Assembly: GCF_001654835.1 (NCBI RefSeq)
Contig: NZ_LXEP01000001.1
Location: forward strand, 1 to 57,802
Direction: 5' to 3'
DNA from: Buttiauxella gaviniae ATCC 51604
Lineage (GTDB): Bacteria; Pseudomonadota; Gammaproteobacteria; Enterobacterales; Enterobacteriaceae
Length of the DNA stretch: 57,802 nucleotides
Made by a program: the position numbers and the translations under genes. The notes below the pieces were generated by a model, which searched no databases, was not told the DNA's origin, and was given only the letters and a program-made list of their open reading frames with translations. Shown piece after piece: positions 42,210-49,978 of the stretch. How positions within the stretch are numbered: position 1 is the first letter of the stretch; each line of letters begins with the position of its first letter.

Positions 42210-42907
42210 TACATACGCTCCTTGTAGTAGTCGACCAGCCACACCAGGGCTTCCCCGGCGTTCTCCATTTCGTTACCGGTATTGATTCCCTGCTCTTTGA
42301 TGATGGTTTTGATCGTGCCGGCGACGCGATCTGACGCATCAAACGTCACTTTGAAGCGCATCGTCTGGTGTTCAGCGCCGACTCGCTCGGTTTTCTCGCG
42401 TTTGTCCTCATCGACCGGCTCGTCATCGCCACGGGAGAGCGCTTCCAGCGCTTCAAGATCGATAACGGACGCTTTGGCGAGTGTTGCCGCCATTTCGTCG
42501 TCATACGGGGCGATATCGGACAACCGGTAATCGATTTCAGACTGGATTTCTTCGATTAAGCGCTGCAAAGCGACCTGATCGTCTTCGCCGTAGCGCTCGT
42601 TATCGACGAGGGACATCTGTTTGGCCACCAGGTCGTTAATTTTGCCCACGGAGATGACGGGGACCGTTGAAATGCCCTGCTCCATCGCGGCACGCCAGCG
42701 GTGTTCGCCACCGAGGATCTCAAAAACGCCTCCGTCCAGCTCCCGCGCCAGAATTGGCTTAAAAAAGCCCAATTTTTCGATAGAGCCTTTCAGTTTTTCG
42801 AAATTTTGCGCCCCAACGGAGTTGGTATTCCAGGGATTCGGACGCAGGTTCGCGACTTCCACCTGCAGAATCGTAATTTTCACACCCATAATTCTGATAC
42901 AATCCAT
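42209..42907 (-). CDS. ParB/Srx-like nuclease-domain protein 2
   Basis: The 232-residue protein also has the ParB-type core: LRPNPWNTNSVGAQNFEKL, KLGFFKPILARELDGG, and ILGGEHRWRAAMEQGI with VDNERYGEDD further on. The C-terminal half is acidic and unlike the first protein. The pair share a TAATG overlap and probably work together. A start at 42889 (MGVKITILQ) is an alternative. The promoter with an operator at 42910-42930 lies directly upstream and is shared with the divergent helicase gene. Confidence 0.82.
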   Translation of the reverse strand: MDCIRIMGVKITILQVEVANLRPNPWNTNSVGAQNFEKLKGSIEKLGFFKPILARELDGGVFEILGGEHRWRAAMEQGISTVPVISVGKINDLVAKQMSLVDNERYGEDDQVALQRLIEEIQSEIDYRLSDIAPYDDEMAATLAKASVIDLEALEALSRGDDEPVDEDKREKTERVGAEHQTMRFKVTFDASDRVAGTIKTIIKEQGINTGNEMENAGEALVWLVDYYKERM

Positions 42908-42932
42908 TGTATAAGTACTTACTTACTATAAT
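42907..42932. promoter_or_regulatory. Operator-like palindrome with -10 box (copy 12)
   Basis: TATAAGTACTTACTTACTAT contains the operator, and TATAAT (42927-42932) overlaps it on the plus strand. A repressor bound here would block the promoter of the helicase gene and possibly the divergent ParB-like pair. Confidence 0.7.
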
Positions 42933-42971
42933 AGCCAATTACCATACAAAAGGCACGAAGGAAAGAGGTTT

Positions 42972-44531
42972 ATGACAGTTCGGATTGTATCGAATGCAGT
43001 CAATGCGCTGATTTCTGGCGCTGATGACAACGTGAAGCGGCTCGTTCAGGAGATGTTGAGCTATGAAGTGGAGGCTGGTGACTGGAAAGGAACCAGCACA
43101 ATGTTCAACTGGAGCAAAAACGCGTTCCCGGCTGGGTTTGCGAAGCCAGTTGCAGCCAACCTTCTGAAAGCTGGCATCAAATGCGTGCATGTGCGAAAGG
43201 AAAAAGCCCCCGCGCTGGGCAAGCCGAACCCGATAGTTAACCCATTCCCGTATAACCCGGACTATGCCTATCAGGATCAGACTGTGGAAACACTGGTGCG
43301 CGAAGGGATGATGATTGCCCAGATTGCGACGGGTGGCGGTAAATCGAACGTAGCGTGTAAGGCAGCTGCTCGCATTGGTCGTATGACGCTGTTTTTAACC
43401 ACGCGCTCGGTTCTGATGTTCCAGATGGCAGAGAACTTCCAGAAATCCATCGACTACCGCGCGGAGAATGGCGAGCCGTGGCTAAAAGGTCAGAAAGTTG
43501 GGGTGATTGGATCTGGTGAGTTCCAGGTCTCGCGCCATATCAACGTTGCCACGGTGCAGACCCTGGCCAGTTTTCTCGAAGAGCCGCCGCGCGACGCATC
43601 ACCGGAGAAAAAACAGTACCACCTGAAGCGCCGGGAACTGGTTAAGCGCTTCCTGTCCAGCGTTTCTCTGCTGATTCTGGAAGAGGCACACGAATCATCT
43701 GGCTCAAACTTCTACGATATCGCCCGGTTGTGCATCAATGCCGACTACCGTCTGGCGTTGACAGCTACGCCGTTCATGAAGGACTCGACCGAAGCGAATA
43801 TGCGTCTCATGGCCGTTGCCGGTCGCATTGAGATAAAGGTCACGGAGAAATATTTAATCGATCGAGGTATTTTAGCCAAACCCTACTTTCTATATCATAA
43901 AATCGCGTACACTCCAGACGAGGTGCGGATTAGAGCCGAACTTGCTTCAAAACATCTGAATTTTCGGGTTGGGATGAGTACGGCTTACCAGAAAGCCTAT
44001 CAGTTAGGCATCGTTTATAATCTGGGTCGCAACGAAGCTATTGTGCGTGAAGCGTTAATGTACAAGAGCCACGGTCTGAACTGTATGACGCTGGTTCGTT
44101 TGAAGCGTCATGGTCAGATTTTGATGGAAATGATGAAGGAAAGCGGCCTGAAGGTCGATTTCATCTACGGAGAATCAAACCAGACTACCCGACAAGCAAA
44201 GCTCAACAGTCTGGCGGCAGGCAAGATAGATGTTCTGATTGGCTCTACCATCTTAGATGTTGGTGTCGACGTTCCCAGCGTCGGGGCAGTAATTCTGGGT
44301 GGTGGCGGCAAAGCTGAAGTTGAGATGCGCCAACGTGTTGGTCGCGGTCTTCGAGCCAAAAAGAATCAGGCTAACGTGTGCTTTATTACCGACTTCATCG
44401 ACGTGAGCAACAAATACCTCATGTCGCATTCATATGAACGGAAACACATTATCGACACAACGCCTGGGTTTGCCGAGGGAGTATTGCCGGTGGGTAGCAC
44501 ATTCGATTTTACTGTTTTGAATAGAGAGTAA
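42972..44531 (+). CDS. SF2 DNA helicase (UvsW/RadD-like)
   Basis: The 519-residue protein is a superfamily-2 helicase: motif I ATGGGKS (119-125), motif II EEAH (237-240), motif III LTATP (263-267) and motif VI QRVGRGLR (454-461). The N-terminal 100 residues resemble the small extra domain of phage UvsW/Dar-like helicases. It should unwind branched DNA such as D-loops or R-loops and so help the recombination-driven replication genes elsewhere. It starts a plus-strand operon with the small gene at 44534. Confidence 0.92.
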   Translation: MTVRIVSNAVNALISGADDNVKRLVQEMLSYEVEAGDWKGTSTMFNWSKNAFPAGFAKPVAANLLKAGIKCVHVRKEKAPALGKPNPIVNPFPYNPDYAYQDQTVETLVREGMMIAQIATGGGKSNVACKAAARIGRMTLFLTTRSVLMFQMAENFQKSIDYRAENGEPWLKGQKVGVIGSGEFQVSRHINVATVQTLASFLEEPPRDASPEKKQYHLKRRELVKRFLSSVSLLILEEAHESSGSNFYDIARLCINADYRLALTATPFMKDSTEANMRLMAVAGRIEIKVTEKYLIDRGILAKPYFLYHKIAYTPDEVRIRAELASKHLNFRVGMSTAYQKAYQLGIVYNLGRNEAIVREALMYKSHGLNCMTLVRLKRHGQILMEMMKESGLKVDFIYGESNQTTRQAKLNSLAAGKIDVLIGSTILDVGVDVPSVGAVILGGGGKAEVEMRQRVGRGLRAKKNQANVCFITDFIDVSNKYLMSHSYERKHIIDTTPGFAEGVLPVGSTFDFTVLNRE

Positions 44532-44533
44532 GC

Positions 44534-44812
44534 ATGAGCGAGAAACGCGCTATACACTGCCAGGTTCAGTTAACCGAAAAAGCAAACGACAAGCTTGAAA
44601 CCTTCCAGAATCGACTGCGTGAACGCAACATAAAGCTGTCAAAGGCAGACATCATCAATCTGGTGCTGTCCAATATGACGATGGGTGATTTTGATAAGGC
44701 AGCTACGTCATTAGAGGCTTCTGCAAAGGCTCGTGAAAAGGTCATGAAGATTTTCGAATCCTCTGGCATGACCAAAGAAGATCTGGCCGATATTCTCAAA
44801 CGTCTCGATTAA
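44534..44812 (+). CDS. Hypothetical small helical protein (92 residues)
   Basis: The 92-residue protein begins with a strand-helix-helix pattern (AIHCQVQLTEKANDKLETFQ, LSKADIINLVLSN) like ribbon-helix-helix DNA-binding proteins, then a charged helical tail (EKVMKIFESSGMTKEDLADI). It starts two bases after the helicase stop and ends in a terminator, so it is co-transcribed with the helicase and may regulate or assist it. The family name is not certain. Confidence 0.65.
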   Translation: MSEKRAIHCQVQLTEKANDKLETFQNRLRERNIKLSKADIINLVLSNMTMGDFDKAATSLEASAKAREKVMKIFESSGMTKEDLADILKRLD

Positions 44813-44817
44813 GCATT

Positions 44818-44842
44818 AAGGGCGTCGCAAGACGCCTTGTTC
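44818..44842 (+). terminator. Rho-independent terminator
   Basis: AAGGGCGTC GCAA GACGCCTT followed by GTTC lies directly after the 44812 stop. The U-run is short. Confidence 0.65.
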
Positions 44843-44871
44843 GTTGAAGTGATAAGGATTTAGTTCAAGCC

Positions 44872-45294
44872 ATGAAACACGTTCTACTTCCACTGATTAC
44901 CATCCCCGTTTTACTCCTGAGTGCATGTTCATCCCGCCCTGTGTCTGTAGCCGATGCAAAACCAGCTCCGCAGGCCAGAGTTTTCAAATACCAGACGTCT
45001 GCGCCAACCACGCTGGTGGTTATGAGAGACAAAGGTATGATAGGTGCTGGCTGCAACGCATCCATCTTCATTAATGGTGAGACAGTTGCGAAACTGGAGA
45101 CCGGTGAAAAAGCGACGTTCCACCTTGATGCCGGGCAATGGATTGTTGGCGCATCACTGGAAGGCTCAGGACTGTGCGCACTGAACCCTGCTTGTCAGGA
45201 ACGAGAGACCATCACCAAAGCTGGCGAGACGAAAGTCTTCCGAGTGTTCACCAGCAACGCAGGTGACATCGATATTCTACCAACGACACTGTGA
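44872..45294 (+). CDS. Predicted lipoprotein
   Basis: The 140-residue protein has a lipoprotein signal with lipobox LSAC (C19). The mature part is beta-rich with a pattern (LVVMRDKGMIGAGCNASIFI, ETGEKATFHLDAGQWIVGAS) that resembles the DUF2846-like fold of small bacterial lipoproteins. Three further cysteines may form disulfides. It stands at the start of the plus-strand unit that also holds the Sm-like gene, four bases downstream. Confidence 0.75.
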   Translation: MKHVLLPLITIPVLLLSACSSRPVSVADAKPAPQARVFKYQTSAPTTLVVMRDKGMIGAGCNASIFINGETVAKLETGEKATFHLDAGQWIVGASLEGSGLCALNPACQERETITKAGETKVFRVFTSNAGDIDILPTTL

Positions 45295-45298
45295 CGAT

Positions 45299-45826
45299 AT
45301 GACGAATAAAACTGACATCACCTACGGGATTCCTGCAGAAGTCTGGCCGCGCGATTACACCAACGTGGAGAAAGCGCTGATGTTCTGGCGTAAGTCTCTC
45401 ATTCCTGTAAGGGTCACGATGGAAGATGGTCAGGTGTTCTGCATGTACGTTCAGGGTCTCATGTCGTCGCGCAACAAAGTCGACCTTTGCCCTGCCCCGT
45501 TCGACAAAGAAAATCGTATAAGGCTCCCACTTGAGCGAATCAGCACGATTGAATCAGGTGTGACAGAAGGCATTGCGCACGACTTCACGGGTCGGACAAC
45601 GGTACACCCAGACTATGTGGACAATCGGCCATCTCGCCGTGATTTCTTCAAAATTTGTCGCCAGGCTCATGAGATGCAGAAGTCTATAAGGGTATATATG
45701 GCGGATGGCCGTGAAATTGAAGGTGTGTCTTCAGGCGTTGACGCTTGTCAGGTCACGCTCAACATGGGGGACGGTCGGAAGACAGTCGTCATGTTCGATT
45801 GGGTCGAACGGATTTTACCGTTTTAA
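45299..45826 (+). CDS. Two-lobed Sm/Hfq-like protein
   Basis: From the ATG at 45299 the 175-residue protein has two copies of an Sm-type strand pattern. The first is about residues 34-80 (SLIPVRVTMEDGQVFCMYVQ, then RIRLPLERISTI). The second is about 128-175 (SIRVYMADGREIEGVSSGVD, then KTVVMFDWVERILPF). In Sm and Hfq proteins the D-G turn and the final I-x-x-I strand are typical. Such folds bind RNA or form rings. The assignment rests on pattern only. It follows the lipoprotein gene by four bases. Confidence 0.55.
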   Translation: MTNKTDITYGIPAEVWPRDYTNVEKALMFWRKSLIPVRVTMEDGQVFCMYVQGLMSSRNKVDLCPAPFDKENRIRLPLERISTIESGVTEGIAHDFTGRTTVHPDYVDNRPSRRDFFKICRQAHEMQKSIRVYMADGREIEGVSSGVDACQVTLNMGDGRKTVVMFDWVERILPF

Positions 45827-45838
45827 ATCTATAAGGGT

Positions 45839-45862
45839 AATAACCGGCTAAGTCCGGTTATT
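45839..45862 (+). terminator. Rho-independent terminator
   Basis: AATAACCGG CTAAGT CCGGTTATT is a perfect 9-bp stem 12 bases after the Sm-like gene. Confidence 0.85.
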
Positions 45863-46042
45863 ATTTATGTGTCACTTCCCGTTATATTTATTCCCCCTAA
45901 TCTCGATTCCACTTTAAATATATAAGGGTGATTGACCGAATAAGTAATTTATTTAGGCAACACCTTCGAGAAAACGCGTTTTATTTCTAAGACTTTGATT
46001 ATTATTGAAGAAAAATTTTTTCCATTCCCGCGTAAAAAACTC

Positions 46043-46070
46043 TTGATTTTAATTTTTGAATATCGATAAT
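46043..46070 (+). promoter_or_regulatory. Likely sigma-70 promoter
   Basis: TTGATT, 16 bases, GATAAT, in a very A/T-rich stretch 79 bases before the gene at 46149. The rest of the 45863-46148 gap holds no gene. Confidence 0.6.
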
Positions 46071-46148
46071 TAATCACATCGAAAGCAGACACGCTAACGA
46101 TAAATAAATAACAAATTAAGTTATCAATATTACATAAGGATTAATATC

Positions 46149-46799
46149 ATGTCTAACGTTGCTATCTCTAAAAAATCTATCATCGACGCTGCTGTAGTTA
46201 TCGCTAATGAATTGCAAGTTGCAGCCAACAACGCTACTCAGACTTATAACAATCATTATCAGAATGGTACGCATACCAAAGCAGATAAAGCTAACATGCT
46301 TGCAGCGACTACTAAACTTGCATACTTCACCAACAACGTTTTAAACGCTGTTAATGATGAGAAGTTAGCTGGTGTCTTTTACTACGCGATTAAAGCAAGC
46401 AAACAAGCGCCTGAAGCGTTTTTCCGTGAAGCTATGACAAATAGCTACTCACTCGAAAAACTGGTTTATCTGGTTAAATCTATCAAGTCTGGTAAATGCG
46501 TTTATTCAGTCGCTGATATGTCTGGTTCTCGCGTATTCGCATTAATCGAAATGATTAATGATGAATTAGAAACATTCACTAATGGCGCTGTTTTCGATTT
46601 GATGAATGAAGCGAAAAAAGAAAATGAAATTAAATTAGACGCTGGCTATACGCAAGCCAACCAGCTGATTAATCTTTGTGAACGTCTCGGACTGGTCGAG
46701 AAGATCAAAGGAATGGGCGCTGCTAAAAACGGATCTCAGCAATATCGCTTTATCAAGAATGATTTTTACAACTATCTGGCTGATGCTTTCAAAGCGTAA
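46149..46799 (+). CDS. Hypothetical protein with C-terminal winged-helix pattern
   Basis: The 216-residue protein is not recognised. It is soluble and helical, with many N, A and K residues. Its last 70 residues (LDAGYTQANQLINLCERLGL then GSQQYRFIKNDFYNYL) look like a winged helix, which suggests DNA binding. Codon use is simple and A/T-rich, the promoter and start region are strong (AAGGATTAATATC), and two terminators follow. This points to a highly expressed single gene, different in style from its neighbours. Confidence 0.7.
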   Translation: MSNVAISKKSIIDAAVVIANELQVAANNATQTYNNHYQNGTHTKADKANMLAATTKLAYFTNNVLNAVNDEKLAGVFYYAIKASKQAPEAFFREAMTNSYSLEKLVYLVKSIKSGKCVYSVADMSGSRVFALIEMINDELETFTNGAVFDLMNEAKKENEIKLDAGYTQANQLINLCERLGLVEKIKGMGAAKNGSQQYRFIKNDFYNYLADAFKA

Positions 46800-46811
46800 T
46801 TAGATGGATAT

Positions 46812-46835
46812 AGCGCCCACTATGGGCGCTTTTTT
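46812..46835 (+). terminator. Rho-independent terminator 1 of a double
   Basis: AGCGCCCA CTA TGGGCGCT followed by TTTTT, 13 bases after the 46799 stop. Confidence 0.9.
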
Positions 46836-46857
46836 CGTTTCAAGATCCGTACACCAT

Positions 46858-46883
46858 AACGCGCCATTGTTGGCGCGTTTTTT
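46858..46883. terminator. Rho-independent terminator 2 of a double
   Basis: AACGCGCCA and TGGCGCGTT pair around a 4-base loop and are followed by a T-run. Its CGCGTT arms resemble the decamer repeats downstream. Confidence 0.8.
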
Positions 46884-46990
46884 ATTGTCTGAAGTCTGCC
46901 AAAACAGACCAAAAATAAGCGCCATAAACGCGCCAATTTAACGCGTTTTTATGTGTGGTGGTACATATCCATTACCCACAATAAAAAACA

Positions 46991-47046
46991 CGTTATAGCG
47001 CGTTTCACAGCGTTTTAGCGCGTTTTAGCGCGTTTTAGCGCGTAGC
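46991..47046. repeat. Tandem CGTTTTAGCG decamers in a GCGC-rich, gene-free region
   Basis: Three identical decamers (47011, 47021, 47031) are preceded by two variants (46991, 47001) and followed by a partial one, all in exact 10-bp phase. They lie in a 46884-47471 stretch with dense GCGC and CGCG words and no supported gene. One-turn phasing suggests a protein-binding array, for example a centromere or origin. Confidence 0.75.
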
Positions 47047-47471
47047 TTATTTTGACGTGTCGTGGGCGTGATCGTCTGGCGATATCTGGCGACGTGATCC
47101 GCGCTATCCTTCGGGACGTGTCGGCAATGTTGGCGCTATCCGTGGGCGCTCGCGTATCATTGGCACGTTGGCGCGACGTGTACGCGCTTGCAGTGGGTTT
47201 CCCACGGATTCACATAATCACATGGCGAAAGCTATCTGGATGGCTCAGGAGCTGAAACTCCACCAGCAACTGACCCAGCGCCGCTACGCAATTTCTGGAG
47301 CGATTTTTGGCTTCTCCCGCTCGGTTTTCTACATAAAGGCAAACCCAGCCGTTTCCCGAAAATTCCCTGGCCGTTTCCCTTCGGTTCCCCGGACAGCTCT
47401 CTGGCCGTTTCTGAATTTCCCTGCGGCAGTTGGTGGACGAAAAGAAAGGGGCGTTTCCACCCCCTCCCCTC

Positions 47472-47954
47472 TTACTTGCCAGCCATGATGTGAATGCGGT
47501 TCTTTCCGTACACCTCTTTCACGTATTCCCCGCACGAGACACTCCACGAGTCGATTCCCGCTTCGTAGGTGACGTTTTTGCATTTGATGGCGTTGTTGGC
47601 GATACGCATCCCCTCCCCCACTGCTTCCTGTTCGCTGAAGTCGAATCCGGATTCTGTTTTAATCCATAGCGCGATCTGCATGGCGAACTCGATGAGTTTT
47701 GACTGACAAAAGCGACCGCTGCGTACCGAGAAGATGAATAAGCCAAATTCCGAAGTGGAGACATACGCTTTCTCAAATACGCGCTTATGGCGACGGTTGC
47801 AGATAATGTCATTGGTGATCTGCTGTTTCTCTTTCCCGGACAGCTCGATGGTTACATTGTCACGCCAGGCGCCCAGCACGCTTTTCTCGTTATCAGAGAA
47901 CGTCACAGAAATATGGCCATGTGCAGGGGTGTTAACAGTAGCGATAAAGTTCAT
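47472..47954 (-). CDS. Hypothetical protein (160 residues)
   Basis: Not recognised. The protein is beta-rich in its first third (NFIATVNTPAHGHISVTFSD) and has six cysteines, three near the C-terminus (VSCGEYVKEVYGKNRIHI). It has no signal peptide. It is the first of several minus-strand genes that carry the leader palindrome directly before the binding site, so it belongs to that regulated set. Confidence 0.65.
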   Translation of the reverse strand: MNFIATVNTPAHGHISVTFSDNEKSVLGAWRDNVTIELSGKEKQQITNDIICNRRHKRVFEKAYVSTSEFGLFIFSVRSGRFCQSKLIEFAMQIALWIKTESGFDFSEQEAVGEGMRIANNAIKCKNVTYEAGIDSWSVSCGEYVKEVYGKNRIHIMAGK

Positions 47955-47968
47955 GGTGATAATCCTTT

Positions 47969-47981
47969 AAACAACTTGTTT
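47969..47981 (-). promoter_or_regulatory. Leader palindrome (copy 5)
   Basis: AAACAACTTGTTT with TCTTGTTGGTTTAATTATC after it, 15 bases before the gene at 47954. The binding site AAAGGATT lies between the palindrome and the ATG. Confidence 0.7.
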
Positions 47982-48071
47982 TCTTGTTGGTTTAATTATC
48001 GCTACGCGCATAAGGCGTCCAAGCGTTCTGTTCAGGTTGCTGGTGGCCGGAAGGGAGTCAGAGGGTTGTTC

Positions 48072-48102
48072 GGTAGCCTGGCGATAAGAGGTGGGTGTTT
48101 TT
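48072..48102. repeat. Single copy of a 30-bp G/T-rich repeat
   Basis: TCGGTAGCCTGGCGATAAGA then GGTGGGTGTTT matches the tandem array at 52202-52292, four kilobases away. Confidence 0.65.
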
Positions 48103-48191
48103 AGCCTGCGGGGTGAATCTCAGATTTGCTCACACTCGATATACAACATTACATATAATCGCCTCTGGACTAATTACCAGGAGACCCTCAT

Positions 48192-48464
48192 ATGTCCCAC
48201 CGTGATGTGAAAGATTTTTTAGACGGCATTTCTGACGATTTCGGTATCGGCGCTGAATTCCTGGCTCGCGCCATGGCAATCAGTACCGAATACGCGACAG
48301 CTCTATTGGAGCAAAGAAAACCTATTACCGATGAGGACGCATATCGGCTTTCGTATGTAGTGGGCAAATCTCCCAACTTCTGGGCACAAAAGCCCGAACT
48401 GACGCCGTTGGCCGAATTACCCATTGATTTCGCCAAAATGATGAAGGTTGTAAAGATGTCGTAA
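48192..48464 (+). CDS. HigA/VapI-like XRE antitoxin-type protein
   Basis: The 90-residue protein has an N-terminal XRE helix-turn-helix (IGAEFLARAMAISTEYATAL then KPITDEDAYRLSYVVGKSPN with a following FWAQKP), the layout of HigA-type antitoxins. CAGGAGACCCTCAT precedes the ATG. No HigB-like toxin lies next to it, so it is an orphan, perhaps protecting against a host toxin or working as a simple repressor. Confidence 0.8.
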   Translation: MSHRDVKDFLDGISDDFGIGAEFLARAMAISTEYATALLEQRKPITDEDAYRLSYVVGKSPNFWAQKPELTPLAELPIDFAKMMKVVKMS

Positions 48465-48494
48465 AAGACCACCAGCATGGGTGGCCTCGTTCTC

Positions 48495-48776
48495 TTAGTG
48501 GAGCAGACCGACATCGATGGTATCGCCGGAGCCATCCACTCGGATCATAAGCATGGCGAAGGCATTTAATGGGTAGCCTGCGTGCCAGTCCGGGAAGCGG
48601 TCATCGCGCATGAAGTCGGCAATGTCATAAACGCTGTCCTCAAAGTGGAAGAAGCGGGCATCACATTGTTCGTCCTGTTCAACGTGATCCATTTCCTGCT
48701 GCTCTTCCGGCGACAGGTCGAGCCAGGATTCCAGCCATACGTTTTCAGCTTTAGGGGAGATAGTGAAATCGGTCAT
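48495..48776 (-). CDS. Hypothetical very acidic protein (93 residues)
   Basis: From the ATG at 48776, eight bases after GGAGG, the 93-residue product is extremely acidic (SWLDLSPEEQQEMDHVEQDE, then HFEDSVYDIADFMRDDRF). It has no membrane part. Size and charge are like those of phage DNA-mimic inhibitors, but there is no family match that I can name. The leader palindrome lies 20 bases upstream, and the frame is open further to 48872, through the palindrome, without a start context. Confidence 0.65.
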   Translation of the reverse strand: MTDFTISPKAENVWLESWLDLSPEEQQEMDHVEQDEQCDARFFHFEDSVYDIADFMRDDRFPDWHAGYPLNAFAMLMIRVDGSGDTIDVGLLH

Positions 48777-48795
48777 GTGCATATCCTCCATGCGT

Positions 48796-48808
48796 AAACA
48801 TCTTGTTT
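48796..48808 (-). promoter_or_regulatory. Leader palindrome (copy 6)
   Basis: AAACATCTTGTTT with TCTTGTTGGTGTAATTATCG after it, 20 bases before the gene at 48776. Confidence 0.7.
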
Positions 48809-48872
48809 TCTTGTTGGTGTAATTATCGCAATGCGGATAAGGCAAAAAACATTTTGTTATCGGGTATAACAA

Positions 48873-48893
48873 AATGGCGCGGGATACGCGCCA
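48873..48893 (-). terminator. Terminator after the gene at 48903
   Basis: ATGGCGCG and CGCGCCAT pair around a 5-base loop, with ATTTTGTT following on the minus strand. Confidence 0.65.
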
Positions 48894-48902
48894 TTGGAGG
48901 GG

Positions 48903-49298
48903 TTAAGCGAATACGCTTTCCGGGATGTAGTTTTCAACCGGTTCGTTGGACACGATGCGCAGACCGTACTGTCCAAGCCAGGTGTTGCTCGGGTTCAAGT
49001 AGGAAGTGTACAGCTCGTCTGCTTTCACCATCATCTTCTCAAACATCTCTTTGTCTACGCCGCGGAAATACGTTTCCAGTTTCAGCAGCATTGGTTCGGA
49101 TGCGTTGCTGATGCTCTGGAAGCCTACGGTGTACACCCCATCCTCTTCTGTCCCGGTGCGGATCAGGGTGGTGGTGAGCACTTCGGTCCCGTTCGTGCTG
49201 TCACGCAGAACAGCGGTCAGCTTTGCAACTTTTCCGCCTGAGGTTGTCTCTGACGCATAGTACAAATCAAGAACCAGGTTTTCACGAATTACAGTCAT
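48903..49298 (-). CDS. Hypothetical protein (131 residues)
   Basis: From the ATG at 49298 (AGGGAGACCAAAA) the product is soluble and beta-rich at the start (TVIRENLVLDLYYASETTSG, TTTLIRTGTEEDGVYTVGFQ) and helical further on (GVDKEMFEKMMVKADELYTS). I do not recognise the family. An operator-like palindrome lies upstream at 49337-49357, so it is under the operator family rather than the leader family. Confidence 0.65.
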   Translation of the reverse strand: MTVIRENLVLDLYYASETTSGGKVAKLTAVLRDSTNGTEVLTTTLIRTGTEEDGVYTVGFQSISNASEPMLLKLETYFRGVDKEMFEKMMVKADELYTSYLNPSNTWLGQYGLRIVSNEPVENYIPESVFA

Positions 49299-49336
49299 TT
49301 TTGGTCTCCCTGTTGTTGACCTGATTATATTATTGT

Positions 49337-49357
49337 CATAGGTAAACACTTACAATA
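49337..49357. promoter_or_regulatory. Dispersed operator-like palindrome (copy 13)
   Basis: ATAGGTAAACACTTACAATA lies upstream of the gene at 49298. Confidence 0.6.
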
Positions 49358-49369
49358 CAGACAAACAAA

Positions 49370-49396
49370 AAAGCCCCGAAGGATGGACGGGGCTGT
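49370..49396 (-). terminator. Rho-independent terminator
   Basis: GCCCCG and CGGGGC pair around nine bases and are followed on the minus strand by TTTTTTG, downstream of the gene at 49427. Confidence 0.8.
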
Positions 49397-49426
49397 CGTA
49401 TGGACGACTAATCGCTTTTGCACATG

Positions 49427-49738
49427 TCAGGCTGTCGCCAGGAGAGAGGCTCGCTGGATTTCTTGCTGGGCTACTTTATTCGCCTCCAGGAGCGCCTGTT
49501 CCAGTTCTCCTTCCGGCCAGATGATCTGTTTTGCCATCCACCCTCTTCCACATTGTCTGCGCACATTCAATATGTAGCGCTTTTTAACCCCCTCATCTAT
49601 TGAGGCGAGGGTCTCCGTGAACAGACGAATAGCTGTTCCATTTGCGATGATATCCAGGAGTGTAATCTGCCCAACAATTGCCGGACGCTCTTTACGCACC
49701 TGTCCTACATTGAGTTTTAAAATCATCGCACTTTTCAT
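49427..49738 (-). CDS. Hypothetical protein (103 residues)
   Basis: From the ATG at 49738, six bases after GGAG, the product starts MKSAMILKLNVGQVRKERPA and has a beta-rich first half and a helical C-terminus (EGELEQALLEANKVAQQEIQ). It is soluble with one cysteine. The family is not recognised. The leader palindrome (49752-49764) runs almost into the binding site. Confidence 0.6.
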   Translation of the reverse strand: MKSAMILKLNVGQVRKERPAIVGQITLLDIIANGTAIRLFTETLASIDEGVKKRYILNVRRQCGRGWMAKQIIWPEGELEQALLEANKVAQQEIQRASLLATA

Positions 49739-49751
49739 GATCATCTCCGTA

Positions 49752-49764
49752 AACAATTTGTTTT
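49752..49764 (-). promoter_or_regulatory. Leader palindrome (copy 7)
   Basis: AAACAATTTGTTT with TCTTGTTGGTGTAAATAATA after it, 14 bases before the gene at 49738. Confidence 0.7.
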
Positions 49765-49855
49765 CTTGTTGGTGTAAATAATACCAATATCAGCCAGGGG
49801 ACAAAGTGTGTAATCAAGGGAGATAAGTGTCTGGAAGGTAGTGGTTAAAAGCAGA

Positions 49856-49868
49856 AAACAAATTGTTT
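49856..49868 (+). promoter_or_regulatory. Leader palindrome without a gene (copy 8)
   Basis: AAACAAATTGTTTAAGGAGG is in plus orientation with a perfect binding site, but no start codon or open frame follows at the right distance. The gene may have been lost. Confidence 0.6.
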
Positions 49869-49930
49869 AAGGAGGCAAGAAAACAACCAGTATTACAAAA
49901 CAGCCAATTCAATCGCAGGATGACATTATG

Positions 49931-49951
49931 AAAAAGCCACTTTGCTGGTGG
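49931..49951 (-). terminator. Rho-independent terminator
   Basis: GCCACC AGCAAA GTGGC followed by TTTTTC on the minus strand, downstream of the lipoprotein gene at 49979. Confidence 0.75.
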
Positions 49952-49978
49952 CGATTTCCATAATTAATTATTCTGCCT

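Noticed and set aside
47052..47488. Two plus-strand frames of 67 and 106 codons
   Set aside because: They lie in the CGCG-rich block, are basic and low in complexity, and have no binding sites; the second has a weakly protein-like start only.
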